Part shown: positions 18,645 to 28,443 of the stretch, in pieces | Numbering within the stretch: the stretch's first letter is position 1 | Layout: each line of letters opens with the position of its first letter | NCBI RefSeq assembly: GCF_020097815.1 | Contig: NZ_CP083664.1 | Span: forward strand, 62,001-126,000 | DNA from: Haloprofundus salinisoli | Lineage (GTDB): Archaea > Halobacteriota > Halobacteria > Halobacteriales > Haloferacaceae | DNA length: 64,000 nt | Direction: 5' to 3' | Notes under the pieces: model-generated | Told to the model about the DNA's origin: nothing | Seen by the model: only the letters and a program-made list of their open reading frames with translations | Databases searched by the model: none | Translations under genes and position numbers: made by a program

Positions 18645-19100
18645 CTATTCGAGTGCGACAGTAACGTGGCCGTCGAAATTGAGAATGACCCCCTGAGTAG
18701 CGTCGCCGAAGACAGCCTTCCCAGTCGGCGAGCGCTTCTTCCCGGCGATGAATACATGGTCGCAGTCGTACTCGTCGGCAACTGAGACAATGGTCGCTGC
18801 CCGTCGATCCTTGTCAAGGGAAGCGATAACTTCACAGCGGACACCTATATCGCTCAGACACTCTTCGACGGTTGTCTTGACTCCATTCTTCGCGGCCTCA
18901 AGGACGGTTGCAGTCCCATATCCCGTTTTTTCGACTGAGTCAATAGCTGCCAACTGCTCAAGGTCTCGTTCGAGTTCTTCATCTGTGAGAAGCGATAGCA
19001 CAACGAGTTCTGCATCTACTCCAGCAGCCAGCGTTCCCGCTTCGCTGAGGAGATTTTCACTCGTATCCGTAGAATCGACGACTACCAATGCGCGGTCCAT
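18645..19100 (-). CDS. Universal stress protein (UspA fold)
   Basis: A 151-residue single-domain universal stress protein. It starts with the expected strand RALVVVDSTDTSENL and ends with the ATP-binding pattern FIAGKKRSPTGKAVFGDATQGVIL (Gly-2x-Gly-9x-Gly/Ser type), followed by the last strand HVTVALE. Such proteins bind ATP or AMP and are regulated by stress in many haloarchaea. The gene is not clearly linked to the catabolic genes around it. Confidence 0.88.
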   Translation of the reverse strand: MDRALVVVDSTDTSENLLSEAGTLAAGVDAELVVLSLLTDEELERDLEQLAAIDSVEKTGYGTATVLEAAKNGVKTTVEECLSDIGVRCEVIASLDKDRRAATIVSVADEYDCDHVFIAGKKRSPTGKAVFGDATQGVILNFDGHVTVALE

Positions 19101-19191
19101 GACCGAAATTTAGGACAAACCATGATAAATCTACGTGTCGAAAGGTATCATAGATCTCGATATTGACCTTCTAGTGGCCAACCACCACTTA

Positions 19192-20037
19192 CTACCCAAG
19201 TTCAAAACCGGCGCCGGCGACGACTGTCTCGCTCGTCAGCAGTGGCAGTGGTTCCTGATAGACCATTCGAGTGAGTTGGCGTTGCTGTTCGAAACCGAAC
19301 TCGGAGAATAGTGTTTTCTCCGCACCAGCATCCGGGAGCAAATCGACGATAGCACTCTCGCCCTGGAGAACATTCGATGCTCCCTGAAGGAGCAGTTCCG
19401 TCACTTCAGGTGAAGTTGAGACAAATGGTCCGATATGACAGTGTTGCCTGCCAGGTCGAATCACCGCGTATCCCTCTCCATCCAGGTTGTCGCCGCTGAT
19501 GACGAGCGTCGAGACATCTTCTTCACATGCGATTGCGTCAAGGAGCGCAGTCCGGTCGACCCCGACAGCATGGCGGTCGATTCGTTCGACGGTGGTCGAA
19601 ATTCCCTCCGAAGTAGTGACTTCGAGTGCGGACGGTGGTTCACAAACAGTCGGCGTTCCGACCCACCGTTCGATAGGTGCGACGTCGACGAAGTCAACTT
19701 GTTTGTATACTGCGCGTCCGGCATCGGTCGCATCAAGACCGACATCGAGACCCCGCTTGCGACCGATATCGAGAACCCGTTCGAACATCTCCATCCCGTA
19801 ACCCTGGCGTCGGTGACTCTCTTCGACAAGCACCATCCCAATCCAGCCGACTGTTTCATCATACGTCGCCAGCGTGGCAGTCGCAACGAGGTCGTCACCG
19901 ACCCATCCCCCGAAACAACTTTCCGGAGCGAGGTTCAGCAACCGATGCCAGTCGACCGGGAGCTGATTCCAACCTGCCTGCGTCGACAACGCTAGTGCAT
20001 CAGTGACGTCGTCGTGTTCGAGCGTCCGGATGTTCAT
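19192..20037 (-). CDS. GNAT acetyltransferase with second C-terminal domain
   Basis: The start is set at 20,037 (MNIRTLEHDDVTDAL), eight residues inside the longest frame. The N-terminal GNAT domain has the acetyl-CoA site VEESHRRQGYGMEMF near residue 75. The second half (about 130-275), with GYAVIRPGRQHCHIGPFVS, looks like the Acetyltransf_18 domain found with GNAT in YitH-type proteins. The acceptor is unknown. It is a probable monocistronic gene between the stress protein and the next TIM-barrel gene. Confidence 0.82.
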   Translation of the reverse strand: MNIRTLEHDDVTDALALSTQAGWNQLPVDWHRLLNLAPESCFGGWVGDDLVATATLATYDETVGWIGMVLVEESHRRQGYGMEMFERVLDIGRKRGLDVGLDATDAGRAVYKQVDFVDVAPIERWVGTPTVCEPPSALEVTTSEGISTTVERIDRHAVGVDRTALLDAIACEEDVSTLVISGDNLDGEGYAVIRPGRQHCHIGPFVSTSPEVTELLLQGASNVLQGESAIVDLLPDAGAEKTLFSEFGFEQQRQLTRMVYQEPLPLLTSETVVAGAGFELG

Positions 20038-20182
20038 GCAGCGAATGGGCCCGAAAAGCAAATGAACGTTGTGGACAACCGGAATACTCGATTCTGGTTA
20101 ACTGGAGATCGGCGCTAAGTCCCCTCCTCAAGGAGCAACGCAGGGAGCGAAGCGACCGAATAGCGCAGTAGGTTGGGTTAGT

Positions 20183-20950
20183 TCACACCAACGATGTGAG
20201 ATACTCTCGATCTCGGGTGACTGCCGTCTCGTAATCGAAACGGTCAGTGACAAACTCAACTTCGAGATACTCGTCGAAACCTGCTGCAGAGAGCGCATCA
20301 ATCACTGCCGGAACATCGTAATGGGCGTCGGCGAGCAGACATCGGTGTTCGCCACTCAGCCCACGTTTCGGAACAGCTTGGAGGTGGACGTTGTTCGCCA
20401 GAGGTCCGAGCTCTTGCGCTTCGGTCAAAATCTCGTCTGCCGGTAGTACAAACAGGGGTTGCCAGTTGAGTCGGCAGTTCTCTTCGTCGACGGCTGCGAG
20501 GAGTTGCTTCGCTCCGACAGCGCTGTTGGTGAGTGTCCCGCCGTGCTTTTCGACTGTCACCGCTAGCCCGCGGTCAGCGGCCCGATCCGAGAGGTCACAA
20601 AGATCCTCGACGACCCGCTCCCAATGATGTTCAGTCCGGGTTTCGTACTCCTCGCGTCCGGCCCAGACACGTATTTTCGCCGCCTCCAGAGTTTGTGCGA
20701 TGGCAAGTTCGCGCTCAACTTCATCTGCATATGTGGCTGTTCCAGGACGAAGGTATGATCCATAGACCGGGATGTCGAGGCCACGGCGCTTTGCGGTGAC
20801 ACGCGCATCCTCGCACGCAGCATCCGACCGACTACCGAGATGGTCGCCACCCCACAGTTCGACGCCATCATAGCCTGCACGGTCAGCAACCGCGAGTACG
20901 TCACCGATTTGCAACTCCCGATTCGAGATCGTACAGAGTCCGAGTTTCAT
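20183..20950 (-). CDS. Sugar phosphate isomerase/epimerase-like TIM barrel
   Basis: A 255-residue xylose-isomerase-like TIM barrel. It starts MKLGLCTISNRELQIGDVL and has AGYDGVELWGGDH, a VTVEKHGGTL metal-binding region, RLNWQPLF and a terminal YLEVEFVTDR. It is a distant paralogue of the protein at 10,457. It is divergently transcribed from a ceramidase-like gene across about 100 bases, which suggests shared control. Substrate unknown; a keto-sugar or inositol derivative is likely from the family. Confidence 0.8.
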   Translation of the reverse strand: MKLGLCTISNRELQIGDVLAVADRAGYDGVELWGGDHLGSRSDAACEDARVTAKRRGLDIPVYGSYLRPGTATYADEVERELAIAQTLEAAKIRVWAGREEYETRTEHHWERVVEDLCDLSDRAADRGLAVTVEKHGGTLTNSAVGAKQLLAAVDEENCRLNWQPLFVLPADEILTEAQELGPLANNVHLQAVPKRGLSGEHRCLLADAHYDVPAVIDALSAAGFDEYLEVEFVTDRFDYETAVTRDREYLTSLV

Positions 20951-21051
20951 TCTCGAAGGCTGCGTCGCTCATGACATAAATCTCTCGTCGAGTGTTAGCT
21001 AGCGGGCAGATTTATTATGGAGTGGTTTGTCGGTACCTGCGACGAACACAT
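20951..21051. promoter_or_regulatory. Divergent promoter region with two TATA-like boxes
   Basis: Between the TIM-barrel gene (minus) and the ceramidase-like gene (plus) there are two TATA-like boxes. One is GAGATTTATG on the minus strand at about 20,973-20,982. The other is CAGATTTATTATG on the plus strand at about 21,007-21,019. Both lie 25-45 bases from their ATGs. No Shine-Dalgarno sequence is present. Confidence 0.5.
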
Positions 21052-22332
21052 ATGAGCGAACGGCCTCGACGGCAAGTAGCGACAGACGGTGGTATCGACA
21101 GACCTAATGAAGACCCAGATTGGAAAGTCGGTGTTGCGAGACAACCAATCACGCCGGATGAAGACGGTGGCAACCATCTCGCTGGGTTCGCAGCACGCGA
21201 CGGTGAGATGGACGAAATCGAACACGATATCTTCGCACGAGCACTCGCACTCGAAGACCGCACTGGAAGACGAGTTGTCGTCCTCTCTTTCGAGCTCATT
21301 TTCGCGCTCTCCGAACAGCGTGAGATGCTCGAATCGATGGCTGAGGAACGATGGAACGTCGAGCCAGATGCGCTAATACTCAATCCATCGCACACCCACT
21401 ACGGTCCAGAGTACAGCCTTCGACCTGAAGAACTCGATGACAACCCGAGCGACCGTGACCGGGCACGCGCAGCGTACCGAGAACGCCTTGACGAGACACT
21501 CATCGCCACTATCGACGAAGCAATCGAGGATCTTGAACCTGCACACCTCACGTACTACCAGACGAGTTGTGCAATTGCGGTGAGTCGTCGCTACCCTGAC
21601 GAGGAACGTGTCCGGTTTGATCCGTTCAGTGACGCGCCAGTCGACCACGATGTGCCGGTGTTGACTGCAGAGTCAATGGATGGTACACGGAAACTGCTGG
21701 CGTTCGGCTATGCGTGTCATCCAACCGTCGGTCAGTCATACAACGGCGTAAGCGGCGACTGGGCGGGCTATGCGATGCAGTATCTCGAAGAATCGTATCC
21801 TGAAGCAACCGCGATGTTCCTCATCGGCTGTGCAGGCGACCAAAAGGCGTACCCTCACGGCACACGCGAGCGGGTAAAACAGCACGGACGGACAATGGCG
21901 ACGGCGGTAGAACGTGCACTTGTTACTGAACCACGCGTGATACGCGGAACGGGAACGTTCAAACTTCTCGAACAAAACGCAGTCCTTGATGTCGAAAACT
22001 ACGAGGAAGGAGACGAAGGGATCGAACGTCTCGTCGAATATCGCGACTATCCGATTCAGGCTGTCGGCTTCGGAGGCGATCTTACGCTACTGTCGCTTTC
22101 GGGTGAAGTTGTCGCAGAGTACGGCACGAAAATAAAATCCGAACTCGCCGCGCCGGTATGGGTCGCCGCCTACGCAAACAGCTGCGGATATATTCCAACT
22201 GAGCGTGTCCTCGCAGAAGGTGGCTATGAAGCTAAAAAAGGCCGTGGTGGTCAGTATGCACCGTCCACTGAAAACCGAATCGTCGATAAGGCAATTGCAC
22301 TGGCAGAACGTGTTGGTGCACGGCGGCGATAA
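21052..22332 (+). CDS. Neutral/alkaline ceramidase-like hydrolase
   Basis: The start is set at 21,052 (MSERPRRQVATDGG); 20 upstream in-frame residues look non-coding. The 426-residue protein shows the family start GVARQPITPDEDGGNHLAGF, the metal-site segment NPSHTHYGPE, a FGYACHPTVG segment and LIGCAGDQKAYPHG. Like its paralogue at 1,521 it lacks a signal peptide and the C-terminal domain. It probably hydrolyses an amide or ester of a sugar-containing compound in the cytoplasm rather than ceramide, which haloarchaea are not known to make. Confidence 0.8.
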   Translation: MSERPRRQVATDGGIDRPNEDPDWKVGVARQPITPDEDGGNHLAGFAARDGEMDEIEHDIFARALALEDRTGRRVVVLSFELIFALSEQREMLESMAEERWNVEPDALILNPSHTHYGPEYSLRPEELDDNPSDRDRARAAYRERLDETLIATIDEAIEDLEPAHLTYYQTSCAIAVSRRYPDEERVRFDPFSDAPVDHDVPVLTAESMDGTRKLLAFGYACHPTVGQSYNGVSGDWAGYAMQYLEESYPEATAMFLIGCAGDQKAYPHGTRERVKQHGRTMATAVERALVTEPRVIRGTGTFKLLEQNAVLDVENYEEGDEGIERLVEYRDYPIQAVGFGGDLTLLSLSGEVVAEYGTKIKSELAAPVWVAAYANSCGYIPTERVLAEGGYEAKKGRGGQYAPSTENRIVDKAIALAERVGARRR

Positions 22333-22502
22333 CGCAACCACAAGAGGCCGACGACAGGCCCAACCCAACTCGTGAACCAAGTCAGCCTTGTTGGTTCGCG
22401 GTCAGTTGTCCTGGATCACTCGACGCCGTATTATCGATGTTCAATGGTCCCAACGGTGGATTTATACTCTCATTGCGTATGCGAACAACGTGACCAATAC
22501 TC

Positions 22503-24416
22503 ATGGATACTGACGACCCGTTCGAGGAGGTGCGAGAGAGGAGCGGTAGCGGAAATCCGATGTGGCGCGTGTTCGTTGAGTACGGTCGTGGCGAACGCTT
22601 TCAATTTCTGCTCGGAGGCGTTGCAAGTGTGTTTGCCCGGGCAGCCGGATTGATACCACCGCTCGTTCTCGGCCTCGCTATTGACGCGCTATTTTTTGAT
22701 GTCCGGGAGTTCCAACTTCCACTGGTTCCACAGGCGTGGGTTCCACCCGGTACGTGGGGACAGTTCTGGCTCACCGCAACACTGCTTGCAGGGGCGTTTC
22801 TCGTTGGTGCGCTTCTCAACTGGGTCAACAACTGGTCGTGGAACCACTTCGCTCAACACATCCAACACGAGCTTCGTATCGCAACATACGACACGATGCA
22901 GACACTTGAACTGGAATTCTTCGATAGCAAGCAGACAGGCGAGATAATGAGCATCCTCAACAACGATGTCAACCAGCTAGAGAACTTTCTCACCTCGAAT
23001 TTCAATGCAGCAATTCGAATTTTGGTGATGGTCGGCGGGACTGGAGTTATCATGTTTTTCATAAATTGGCAGCTCGCTCTCGTTTCGTTTGTAGTCATTC
23101 CCATACTTGGAGGGCTAAGTTACTGGTTCGTCTCTACAATTCACCCGAAATATCGAAGCGTGCGGTCGGCTGTTGGCTCCCTCAACTCGCGACTAGAGAA
23201 CAACCTCGGCGGCATCGAAGTCATCAAAGCGTACAACACCGAACGCTTCGAGACTGGCCGCGTCGAAACGGCGTCACGTGACTACCTCGAAGCGAACTGG
23301 GATGCGATTGCGACGCGCATCAAATTCTTCCCCGCAATGGAGTTCGTCACCGGACTCGGATTCGTGCTCACCTTCACCGCTGGTGGTCTCTGGGTACTGT
23401 TCCCTGAACAAGTGCCATTCCAAACCGCGCTCACACCTGGCGTAGTCGTGATGTTTCTCATGTACAGCCAGCGGTTCATGTGGCCGATGCGTCAAATGGG
23501 ACAGATCATCAATAGCTATCAGTACGCAGTGGCGGCAGGCGAACGTATCTTTGGACTCATCGACGAACCGAATGTGGTTGCCGAGCGTAAGGATGCTGTC
23601 GAACTCGAGACTGTGGATGGACGAGTCAAATACGACAGCGTCGACTTCCGATACGAATCCGGTGGCGGTCTCGTCTTAGACGACGTGAACTTCACCGTCG
23701 AGCCCGGCGAAATGGTTGGTCTCGTCGGGACGACTGGATCCGGTAAGACGACGCTGCTCAAACTACTGATGCGCTTTTACGACGTGACCGACGGTGCAAT
23801 TCGTGTCGACGGAACAGATGTGCGGGACGTGACGCTTACAAGCCTCCGGCAAAAAATCAGCTACGTGGGCCAAGAGTCGTTTCTCTTCTACGGGACAGTT
23901 AGGGAGAACATTGCCTATGGGAACCCGACCATTTCGGATGCGAGCATTAGAGACGCAGCCAAGCTCGCAGGCGCACACGAGTTCATCAAGGCGCTGCCTG
24001 ATGGCTACGATACAATGGTCGGCGAGCGTGGCGTCAAGCTCTCAGGGGGACAGCGACAGCGTGTGAGTATTGCACGAGCAATCCTCACCGACCCAGAGAT
24101 ACTCGTCCTTGACGAAGCAACGAGCCACGTTGACAACGAAACCGAAATCGTCATCCAAGCAGGACTGGAGAAACTCACCGAAAATCGGACGACGTTCGCC
24201 ATCGCACATCACCTCTCGACCGTCCGTGACGCAGACCAGATTCTCGTCCTTGACAATGGAGAACTCGTCGAACAGGGAACCCATGAGGAACTACTTGCCG
24301 AAGACGGGCGGTACGCTAATCTCTGGCGAGTACAAGTTGGCGAATTGGAGATGCTTCCAGAGGAGTTTATTGAAAAGCAATTCAACGACAGAGCCGAATC
24401 CCGGACTGATGACTAA
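22503..24416 (+). CDS. ABC exporter, fused permease and ATPase half-transporter
   Basis: A 637-residue type IV ABC half-transporter. The N-terminal half has six hydrophobic helices (about 35-330) of the ABC exporter fold. The ATPase half has Walker A VGTTGSGKTT (about residue 412), the signature LSGGQRQR, Walker B ILVLDEATSHVD and the H-loop IAHHLSTV. It would act as a homodimer moving lipids, drugs or metabolites outward. A TTTATACT box lies 34-41 bases before the ATG. Nothing nearby identifies the cargo. Confidence 0.9.
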   Translation: MDTDDPFEEVRERSGSGNPMWRVFVEYGRGERFQFLLGGVASVFARAAGLIPPLVLGLAIDALFFDVREFQLPLVPQAWVPPGTWGQFWLTATLLAGAFLVGALLNWVNNWSWNHFAQHIQHELRIATYDTMQTLELEFFDSKQTGEIMSILNNDVNQLENFLTSNFNAAIRILVMVGGTGVIMFFINWQLALVSFVVIPILGGLSYWFVSTIHPKYRSVRSAVGSLNSRLENNLGGIEVIKAYNTERFETGRVETASRDYLEANWDAIATRIKFFPAMEFVTGLGFVLTFTAGGLWVLFPEQVPFQTALTPGVVVMFLMYSQRFMWPMRQMGQIINSYQYAVAAGERIFGLIDEPNVVAERKDAVELETVDGRVKYDSVDFRYESGGGLVLDDVNFTVEPGEMVGLVGTTGSGKTTLLKLLMRFYDVTDGAIRVDGTDVRDVTLTSLRQKISYVGQESFLFYGTVRENIAYGNPTISDASIRDAAKLAGAHEFIKALPDGYDTMVGERGVKLSGGQRQRVSIARAILTDPEILVLDEATSHVDNETEIVIQAGLEKLTENRTTFAIAHHLSTVRDADQILVLDNGELVEQGTHEELLAEDGRYANLWRVQVGELEMLPEEFIEKQFNDRAESRTDD

Positions 24417-24578
24417 AGAATGAAAAAGAACCCGGTAGGCTCAACTAACCTCTGAACTGCCTCGGGGTCAAGTGGTTCAAGACGCGGGGCGTCTCGTCAT
24501 CACGGAACTCTTCGATTTCCGTACGACCCCGAGGCACTCGACCTGCTCCGCCTGTCGCAACCAGGAGAGAACGTGGTC

Positions 24579-25466
24579 TCAGTAATACGGCTGATACTCC
24601 GAGAGGAATGCATCTCCATTGACGTGATGGTCGTCAAGAACAGTACTTTGGGGCGTAATCGGCCGTGAGTGTTCGAGAGCCGCGTGGACGGCGAGCAGAA
24701 GCGACGCCGAATTTAGCACGCGGTGGCTTGCATCATGTGTTCCTTTCACCGATTCAAGGAACGTATCTACGTATCGTTGGTACATTGATTCGAGATCGGC
24801 TTTGGTGCTGCCCACAAGCGTAGTCTGTGCACCCTCTGTATCCAATACGATGAACGTCTCCTCGTGTTTCGGTCCGTCGAGACGGAGCGTCGCATACGTG
24901 TCGTCCTCGAAGAGAATGTCAACGGTTTGGCCGGGGTCTTCTGCCGGCGTGACCGATACCCAGTCAGTACCCGCAAGTTGGCAAACAGTATCAACGAGGT
25001 GAACGCCGTAATAGAATGGGTCGCCGTAGCCGACACAGTATAGCGATTTTCCGCTTGATTGTGCGACTTTCTCCGTCAACGTCGGATGATAGGGAACGGC
25101 GGAACCGCCGAAAAATGCAGTATCACTCACGGCGTCTTTGAGTCCCCTGATATCGCGGGTACAACCAGCCACTGGCTTGTCAACCATTGTCGCCACACCA
25201 GTCTCGAGGAAAGGTGTCGCAAGTTCTCTATGAGTATCCCAATTGACCGTGAGTACCATCGCAGCGTCTACAACGTCCAGCAACTCGTCGGGGTCGTCGT
25301 AAACAGGCGCATTATACTTTTCACCGAATTCTCTGCAATATTCGTTGCTCCGAACATCGCCACCGTCCCAAACCGCAGAGACATTCGCGTCTTCGTGATT
25401 CGAGATGATCTCTGCGAAGCCCTCAGAGTGACTTGTGTCTAGTCCGAGGAGACCAATATTGACCAT
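24579..25466 (-). CDS. Gfo/Idh/MocA-like oxidoreductase (GLDTSH type)
   Basis: The start is taken at 25,466 (MVNIGLLGLDTSHSEGF), five residues inside the longest frame, giving 295 residues. The Rossmann region keeps GLLGLDTSH, typical of a branch of Gfo/Idh/MocA proteins. The EKP motif is changed to VDKPVAG. The C-terminal domain is shorter than in the pair at 2,922-4,891. Enzymatic activity is plausible, but the changed motif leaves substrate and direction open. Monocistronic; followed upstream by an AT-rich gene-free stretch. Confidence 0.78.
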   Translation of the reverse strand: MVNIGLLGLDTSHSEGFAEIISNHEDANVSAVWDGGDVRSNEYCREFGEKYNAPVYDDPDELLDVVDAAMVLTVNWDTHRELATPFLETGVATMVDKPVAGCTRDIRGLKDAVSDTAFFGGSAVPYHPTLTEKVAQSSGKSLYCVGYGDPFYYGVHLVDTVCQLAGTDWVSVTPAEDPGQTVDILFEDDTYATLRLDGPKHEETFIVLDTEGAQTTLVGSTKADLESMYQRYVDTFLESVKGTHDASHRVLNSASLLLAVHAALEHSRPITPQSTVLDDHHVNGDAFLSEYQPYY

Positions 25467-26008
25467 CCTCTGTTCGTGCAAACCGAAGTGACTTAAACAT
25501 TTGCGGGGTCACAAATCGTGTCTGCAGGGCTGCAATCCTCAAAGATTGGCTATTTTGGGATTGGTCTACATCGAGACTGTGTTTCGAGATATCAAAAACC
25601 ATAGATGCCCAATATCAACTCTTTCCAGTAAGGAATTTTGCTCGAAATTCTAGAACGATCCAGCAAAAAGAGACAGGACCACTCAAAACGGTTCCTAGTT
25701 GGAGTTGTTTCAAAATCTGTTTGGGGTGTACTGCACAACGTTTCGTGCTGAACCCCACTAAGATCAGTTTTGTCATCAAAAATACTCTACCAATCAATAA
25801 CACATCACTTAGTTCGTTTTGTCATTCGAAACACGTTGCCGAAGGCAATTCCTCGTCACAGACGTCAAAACGTCCATCCATATCCAACTGAGCATTACAC
25901 ATCTAAGTTTGTAATGGAATTGCTAGACGGTCCCTGGAGTAGGATTTCAGATTAACGGATTCTACAGACAGATGTTTAGAACAGCAAAACGGAAATACGA
26001 GTGTACGA
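25467..26008. other. Gene-free AT-rich stretch
   Basis: No credible gene is seen. Base composition is markedly richer in A and T than in the flanking genes. It contains two copies of a TTTTGTCAT-centred near-palindrome (25,768-25,781 and 25,813-25,833). A related third copy lies on the far side of the neighbouring sulfatase gene. Confidence 0.5.
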
Positions 26009-27580
26009 CTATAGCTGTGGTAGCCCCTGGAGTTTCACGCCAAAAGTATCGATTGTGCGCTGAAGAGCCTCACGTTGCCTCTCCGTTCGATCTAAGTCAG
26101 CATAGAGGTCTGAGAGTGCATCCGGATCAACATACAGGTACGGACCGGTAGCACACATTCGTGCAAGCGTATCTTGTCCACGGCTCCGATCAGGCCGCTG
26201 TTCTCGCCACCCATCGGAAAGATGTTCAGCAATCCACCGATCAAGTATCTGGCGGAGGTGTTCCGTTCGCTTTGGATGTGACTCTACTAGATTATGTTCC
26301 ATGTAAGGGTCAGTTTCCAAATCATGGAGTAATTCAAGTCCCTGATTCGCCATCGTGGGGTCGTTGTAGAGCCCAGGATAAGTGAACACACCAGGGTGAA
26401 GCAGTCGAACGTACATCCATCGATCAGTGTATACTGCTCGACCGAACGTGTAGATACCGTGGCCCGAGACAATGTATTCTCGCTCTGCGAACTGCTTGCC
26501 GTACAATGCCGGTGTGAACGCTCGTGCGTCCCACTCTACCGGGACTGGAGTATTCGTGAGTTCACAAATCGTCGGCATCAAATCGAATTGGTAAACCAAT
26601 GAGTCGACACTCTCCGTTTCCGATTCGTCTCTTACACCCGGCCACGAGACGACAAGCGGAACCTGCTGACATGGCGGATGTGGAAACGCGTGTTCGGCGT
26701 AGATGCCGTGTTCACCGAACGCTTCTCCGTGGTCAGCAGTAATGACAACTGCAGTTTCTTCTCTGATACCATGGCGTTCGAGCGCAGCTAATAGCTTCGC
26801 CACCTCTGCATCGACTCGCCGAATGCTTGCGTCGTATCCGTCGACGAACTGTTCGACGTCGGCCCGACTCGTAACCTGCTCGGGCATTCGCCAATCATAG
26901 TCGTCTGCCCAATCGGGTCCGTACTGTGCCGGCGCGGGCCAGAGGTCTGCACATCTGACGCCAGTCATTCCACGCTGTTCGGCAATCGCCTCCGCATCTG
27001 GCCACTGGGCTGCTGATCCGGAGTCACGCACTAACTCGAGGAACGGATCAATACCGAGGTAGGGATGATGGACGTCCCAATAATTCACGTGGAGGAGCCA
27101 ATTTTCGTCTTCGGCATGTTGATCGAGCCACTGTTCGGCGACTGGTGTCACATCCGAGCAGTCCTCAATGGCCATAGTCCCCGCGTTTGCGGTGGGTTGG
27201 ATTGCCTCCTGAAACGAGGCGCTAAAGTGATGTGCCATGTGTCGCTGTGAGAAACTGCTCACGGATGCAGTGTAGACTCCGTTCTCGGCGAGATGTCGAA
27301 ATGATGGAAGTCTAGCGGCGTCAGGATCGTGACCGTTCCCAGGTTCGTCGTAGCGCTGTCCCTCGCCGTAATGTGTTACGACGCCTGTTTTCAGCCCGAA
27401 TCTGCAGGTCGCTAGCGCGGTTCGGCTCGGGAGACAAGGGGTGTCCGAAGCATAACAGCGCTCGAAGCGGACACCGTCTTCTGCGATGCTATCTATTATC
27501 GGTGAGGTAGCACGGTCGTAACCATAACACCCCAGGTGGTCGGGTCTAAGCGAGTCAATATCGATAACGAGGATTCGCAT
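26009..27580 (-). CDS. Type I (formylglycine) sulfatase
   Basis: The start is set at 27,580 (MRILVIDIDSLRPDHLGCYG), matching the start of the sulfatase at 8,913. The longer frame adds five residues. The 523-residue protein has the signature CLPSR at Cys49, and TADHGEAFGEH carries the second metal site. It is cytoplasmic by lack of a signal peptide. It is the closest paralogue of the first sulfatase, so the two may arise from duplication with different ester specificity. It is flanked on both sides by AT-rich gene-free DNA. Confidence 0.92.
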   Translation of the reverse strand: MRILVIDIDSLRPDHLGCYGYDRATSPIIDSIAEDGVRFERCYASDTPCLPSRTALATCRFGLKTGVVTHYGEGQRYDEPGNGHDPDAARLPSFRHLAENGVYTASVSSFSQRHMAHHFSASFQEAIQPTANAGTMAIEDCSDVTPVAEQWLDQHAEDENWLLHVNYWDVHHPYLGIDPFLELVRDSGSAAQWPDAEAIAEQRGMTGVRCADLWPAPAQYGPDWADDYDWRMPEQVTSRADVEQFVDGYDASIRRVDAEVAKLLAALERHGIREETAVVITADHGEAFGEHGIYAEHAFPHPPCQQVPLVVSWPGVRDESETESVDSLVYQFDLMPTICELTNTPVPVEWDARAFTPALYGKQFAEREYIVSGHGIYTFGRAVYTDRWMYVRLLHPGVFTYPGLYNDPTMANQGLELLHDLETDPYMEHNLVESHPKRTEHLRQILDRWIAEHLSDGWREQRPDRSRGQDTLARMCATGPYLYVDPDALSDLYADLDRTERQREALQRTIDTFGVKLQGLPQL

Positions 27581-28185
27581 AATTGTATAATCCACTTCTG
27601 GTATTTGTATCTAGAGGTCTACCCATATTGACAGACAAAGAAGTCACGAAAGGAGATCGGATGAATCTCAGTTGAGAAGATGCCTGTTTTCAGAGCAGCA
27701 TGTGAACCGCCTTAATCATACTAGCTGTAAATACCCTATCCCTATTATAAACAATCCAAAGTTTATTACCTTCGTTTGTCATTAGAAACAGGACAGCGTG
27801 AGAATAGTCCATGAATACCTAGATATACCCAGATATACTGCGAAATGAAGGCTATACGTTAGATATTATAGAATCTTATCCGCAAATATTCTAATTCTAG
27901 CTTGTACGGGGAGCATAACTGCTGGCCCTTCGGATCTATATTTGAACTTTTCTTAGTTTATTAACGACACCGTGTCTGAACTACGGTCGAGTTATTTCGT
28001 TGTAGAGTGGAATATTACTGATATAGAGCGAATCGACATGAGCAGGATATCGCTCACATCGTACGGATGATAACGGCCGCGCCGAAGAGTTTGGTCGCAC
28101 CGTAGTACTGGTCGGATGATTCGACCAAGCACTGGCTATAGAGACCAACGCCGAGCACCGAAAGGATGAACGCGACAACGAAGCC
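27581..28185. other. Gene-free AT-rich stretch
   Basis: No supported gene. The A/T content is high for a haloarchaeon. It includes one TTCGTTTGTCATTAGAAACA copy at 27,771-27,790. It ends where a methyltransferase remnant becomes recognisable, so this is probably a decayed or recently rearranged junction between the catabolic island and the methyltransferase operon. Confidence 0.5.
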
Positions 28186-28443
28186 GACGACGGGGCGTGG
28201 ATGTTGGTTGAGCCCTTCGCCAACGATCGAGCCGAGGACAACCTGAACCCAGTCGGCAGGGCATTCTACTGCGCCTTGACGATGGCCTGCGTCCCGAACT
28301 CCCTCAACCAGGTCGGGGACCCCGTTCTAGAAGCAGAGGCTGGCGAAGCGCGTCTCCGTGAGGTGATTACTGCGGGCAGGTTCACGAGCGTCCGCCGGGC
28401 GACCGAGACGCCATTCAACCTCGTACTCGAAGCCAGACCGTGA
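28186..28443 (+). pseudogene. C-terminal remnant of a class I SAM methyltransferase
   Basis: About 85 residues match the C-terminal part of a bacterial/archaeal methyltransferase family. Recognisable segments are DDGAWMLVEPFA at the start, EDNLNPVGRAFY and the ending RRATETPFNLVLEARP. The SAM-binding glycine motif and everything before it are missing, and upstream DNA in the same frame carries a stop. It is a 5'-truncated fragment with no credible start context. It faces the live methyltransferase operon tail to tail. Confidence 0.72.

Noticed and set aside
24421-24578. Possible insertion-sequence remnant after the ABC exporter gene (short frames with Cys residues).
   Set aside because: No family match could be recognised in any frame and there are no terminal repeats.
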